Source of the DNA: Candidatus Methylobacter titanis
GTDB lineage: Bacteria > Pseudomonadota > Gammaproteobacteria > Methylococcales > Methylomonadaceae
Length of the DNA stretch: 64,000 bases
Direction of reading: 5' to 3'
Assembly: GCA_029946125.1 (NCBI GenBank)
Contig: JAQSDX010000004.1
Coordinates: forward strand, 33,912-97,911
Below the pieces are notes generated by a model. The model had not been told where the DNA came from and did not search any database. It saw only the letters and a program-made list of their open reading frames with translations. Shown piece after piece: positions 63,001 through 64,000 of the stretch (positions within the stretch are counted from its first letter, which is position 1; each line of letters opens with the position of its first letter). The position numbers and the translations under genes were made by a program.

Positions 63001-63734
63001 GATTCAGCTTCCTGATAAGCACGGTATTCCTTATGCCAATCATCCAGGGTTTCCATTTTCAATTCCAAAGCCAGGGAATCCCGGTTTTCTTCAATGCAGT
63101 TCACCAGCATTTCGCGCAAGTCGGCAAAATCGGTGGATCGCATAAACATGCCGGTAACGATCTTTTCTATATCTTTCAATCTGTGTCCGGAACTGCCGTT
63201 ACAAAAGCTGTAACGCGCAACCAAATTACGCAATTCCTGGCCTTTCTTGTGCGGCAAATTCTGGATCACCGTGCGGTAATCGCTACAGGCGGTAAGCTGG
63301 TCGCTACAATTAATATGCCGTTTGAGAAAGTGCGTACGCAGGTCGCGGCAAGACACCGGATAGTGCGTACCATCTCGATGAGTATCAATAAAGTCACTCT
63401 TGTCAAAACCCTTATCGACAAAGCGATAACACAGCCCTTCTTCATTCGGCGAGGCATACATCAGCGCCATACAGGTTTGTTCGTGACGCTGATACTCAAA
63501 AATAATATAAGAAGACTCGTTTGGCAGATAATGCTTGGCAAAACTGTCGGTAACCCGGCTTTTCGGCACTAACCGCCCTGGGCGTTCGCCAAAAAACAGC
63601 GGTACTAAGCGCAACAAGGTGGTTTTACCGGCACCATTAACACCGTTAAGATTGGTATGTCCGTCCAGACGAACCTCTACCAATTCACCGGGTTTGTATG
63701 AATCAATAAGGATCAAGCGGTTTAATGAATACAT
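60087..63734 (-). CDS. jetC: SMC-family ATPase (JetC-like) of a Wadjet-like system
   Basis: A 1215-residue SMC/Rad50-type ATPase. The head has Walker A GVNGAGKTTLL (residues 31-41) and, at the other end, a degenerate signature (SSHGLSYLILCVFF, about 1110) and Walker B LNIIWPMDE (Asp-Glu near 1140). Between lie two long coiled coils (about 225-530 and 620-930) flanking a hinge-like region near 545-600 (LLGFLREHQPDWINNIAKMINPDLLLRDD). It should form the DNA-extruding motor of the complex. It may belong to the DUF3584 group. It is the first gene of the operon, unlike canonical Jet order. Long antisense frames across its coiled coil are composition artefacts. Confidence 0.85.
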   Translation of the reverse strand: MYSLNRLILIDSYKPGELVEVRLDGHTNLNGVNGAGKTTLLRLVPLFFGERPGRLVPKSRVTDSFAKHYLPNESSYIIFEYQRHEQTCMALMYASPNEEGLCYRFVDKGFDKSDFIDTHRDGTHYPVSCRDLRTHFLKRHINCSDQLTACSDYRTVIQNLPHKKGQELRNLVARYSFCNGSSGHRLKDIEKIVTGMFMRSTDFADLREMLVNCIEENRDSLALELKMETLDDWHKEYRAYQEAESERDKIERLNQLENELLQVEQSLAELHYRLQCLRDQNQQSLQHQQEAGNACNEQLEQLKKNWEAQEETLKSALATVKAELEQEQRQKKSLEDEKANWEKQDVQGKKQLVAGLGQITDSLARERDNHKQLMSDVQDIEAEFKRLKAEKEKHFAEQQHGYEIGIRDLQQQAAEVKSAANQDAEQGRESLRQAHQKQQAILHDEQLKLRGDWGALNSQIGQIQPDPALIENREAKMELLQSIRQQKDEAGKTVKAIEAETKKNQALIDGVFSEKRQQAEQKQRIQEALDQLQKQLDANPDTLLGFLREHQPDWINNIAKMINPDLLLRDDLEPVAQTLGQTFYGLSLNLDNLQADPTADEEKIRGLLADARNQLGRLNVAEAKSDEQLQELKKVADALEKQVKAAAFSAGQLQTQLNGLDEELNSLKQQIERSKKERKAKLEQEKATVKGQIGLSNTRLQTLKQQLESEIQQLNLGLAAKIQQISADMLLQVEQRQQLINKVNQQKGSELTQLELQRIQSLQDRKVDTATLKDLEAKISQLADELKSAEQAEQLVKEYQRWLDKDWSLYDGLTVKVRETEAKLKQQQNQYEAEKADMQLRRDALKKELEQITIKYQKLDKEIKAINNLLAELAAYVKRAPEQASFDNAHTLALLQTDCRKLTEQHKALRKELAGLIRHLKQVLARFPGTHPGRYYARVEDELGFDSDELAWLSRIQAWYATEADTARSWLMSQAKLFGYAIKNYQQALECFDRGIDSLSRRLAANIDGNIRFEKIERIEGRLTSKVTTLGYWEQIVSFTKNYDDWSRTNDGQLPSREFADIVRLVSEQLKGKGRVEMKLVNLLELEIIVTENGRSKRATHAEDLRQISSHGLSYLILCVFFIALVNMIRKDQPLNIIWPMDELKELHQMNIEVLVEMLTKNRITLFSAFPDPDPEVLRLFKNRYQVFGYRELIEMDVDEDYLSTLESLTAAEHV

Positions 63735-64000
63735 GTTAATTCTCTATCGATTAATTGTAGATCAGTTGCAGAAATCTCGGCACCAGCGGTGTATGCGGCG
63801 TAATTTTTGTTACCTCTTGTCCATAATATAATAAAAGTCTGTTAACCCGTCAGCCGATCGGTTTCATGGTAATGCGTTCCTTGTTAACAATGCCAGCGGG
63901 TATGTTTATTTAATTAGTGCCTGACCGATAATAACATTAAACACTTACAATCAATAAGTTATAATACAAAACAGCAATGAGTTAGTCAGCGCCAAAGCAA
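63735..64000. other. AT-rich upstream region of the SMC operon
   Basis: These 266 bp contain no supported gene. They become strongly AT-rich beyond 63820 and should hold the minus-strand promoter for the SMC operon, but I cannot point to a convincing -35/-10 pair. The ribosome-binding site before the SMC start is weak (AGAGAA). Confidence 0.35.

Noticed and set aside
62085..63572. A 495-codon plus-strand open frame
   Set aside because: It is antisense to the SMC coiled coil; its Leu/Phe/Gln-rich composition is what the complement of a Glu/Gln/Lys-rich helix gives, and it has no convincing start signal.
57367..63734. Reading the SMC operon as housekeeping MukBEF
   Set aside because: A Toprim nuclease-like fourth gene is present and MukB (about 1480 residues) is much longer; a defence-type Jet/Mks system fits better.
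1..64000. tRNA, rRNA, CRISPR arrays, prophage or intact insertion sequences
   Set aside because: I looked for tandem spaced repeats, transposase or integrase motifs and conserved RNA gene sequences and saw none; a small RNA gene could still have been missed by eye.

Overview
The window looks like chromosome of a gammaproteobacterium, most likely a methanotroph of the order Methylococcales. The main hint is the C30 carotenoid operon at the left edge: two CrtN-type desaturase/oxygenases flanking an aldehyde dehydrogenase, the arrangement known from Methylomonas. A pyruvate phosphate dikinase, many multi-PAS and cyclic-di-GMP signalling proteins and numerous short palindromic repeats fit this but do not prove it. 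No rRNA, tRNA, CRISPR array or intact insertion sequence was recognised.

Layout. 1-4200 (minus): carotenoid operon led by an isoprenoid-carboxyl-methyltransferase-like membrane protein. 4284-7414 (plus): ABC ATPase plus FtsX-type permease. 7554-19019: a light and oxidative-stress island. A B12-dependent MerR photoreceptor (LitR/CarH) with three small genes behind it is divergent from a sigma-70 factor, which is followed by hflK-hflC-ftsH; then come a small membrane protein, an SRPBCC protein, a short LOV photoreceptor, a fatty-acid-hydroxylase-type di-iron protein and the MsrPQ repair system. 19062-24056: pyruvate phosphate dikinase and, convergent to it, a TVP38-FAD oxidoreductase fusion. 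24410-26689: two DUF1538 membrane proteins with a P-II-like and a CBS regulator. 26999-40729: DsbB, then a block of large signalling proteins (CHASE-PAS kinase, PhnD-7xPAS kinase, a broken kinase remnant, two Rcp1-like receivers, a receiver-PAS-GGDEF protein and a CHASE-PAS-GGDEF-EAL-CZB protein). 40846-48666: secreted methyltransferase-like protein, PriA, BamD, RluD, PgeF, ZIP transporter and MscL. 48815-57234: small periplasmic protein, a PhnD-type binding protein / GGDEF-EAL / outer-membrane-protein operon, and divergent phoB-phoR with a Pho box. 57367-63734 (minus): a four-gene SMC-kleisin-KITE-Toprim operon resembling a Wadjet (Jet) anti-plasmid system but in the order C-B-A-D.

Three things deserve most attention. 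First, the light island carries two unrelated photoreceptors (B12 and flavin) beside a dedicated sigma factor and membrane/protein repair functions, with TGTACA-type direct repeats near litR. Second, one palindromic repeat family occurs in an intergenic element bounded by inverted repeats and also, kept open but read in two different frames, inside two functional genes (a GGDEF-EAL protein and phoR). Third, the Wadjet-like operon has an unusual gene order and a diverged SMC protein. Starts were chosen from ribosome-binding sites and family length; domain limits are approximate, and all family assignments come from reading the translations, not from database searches.
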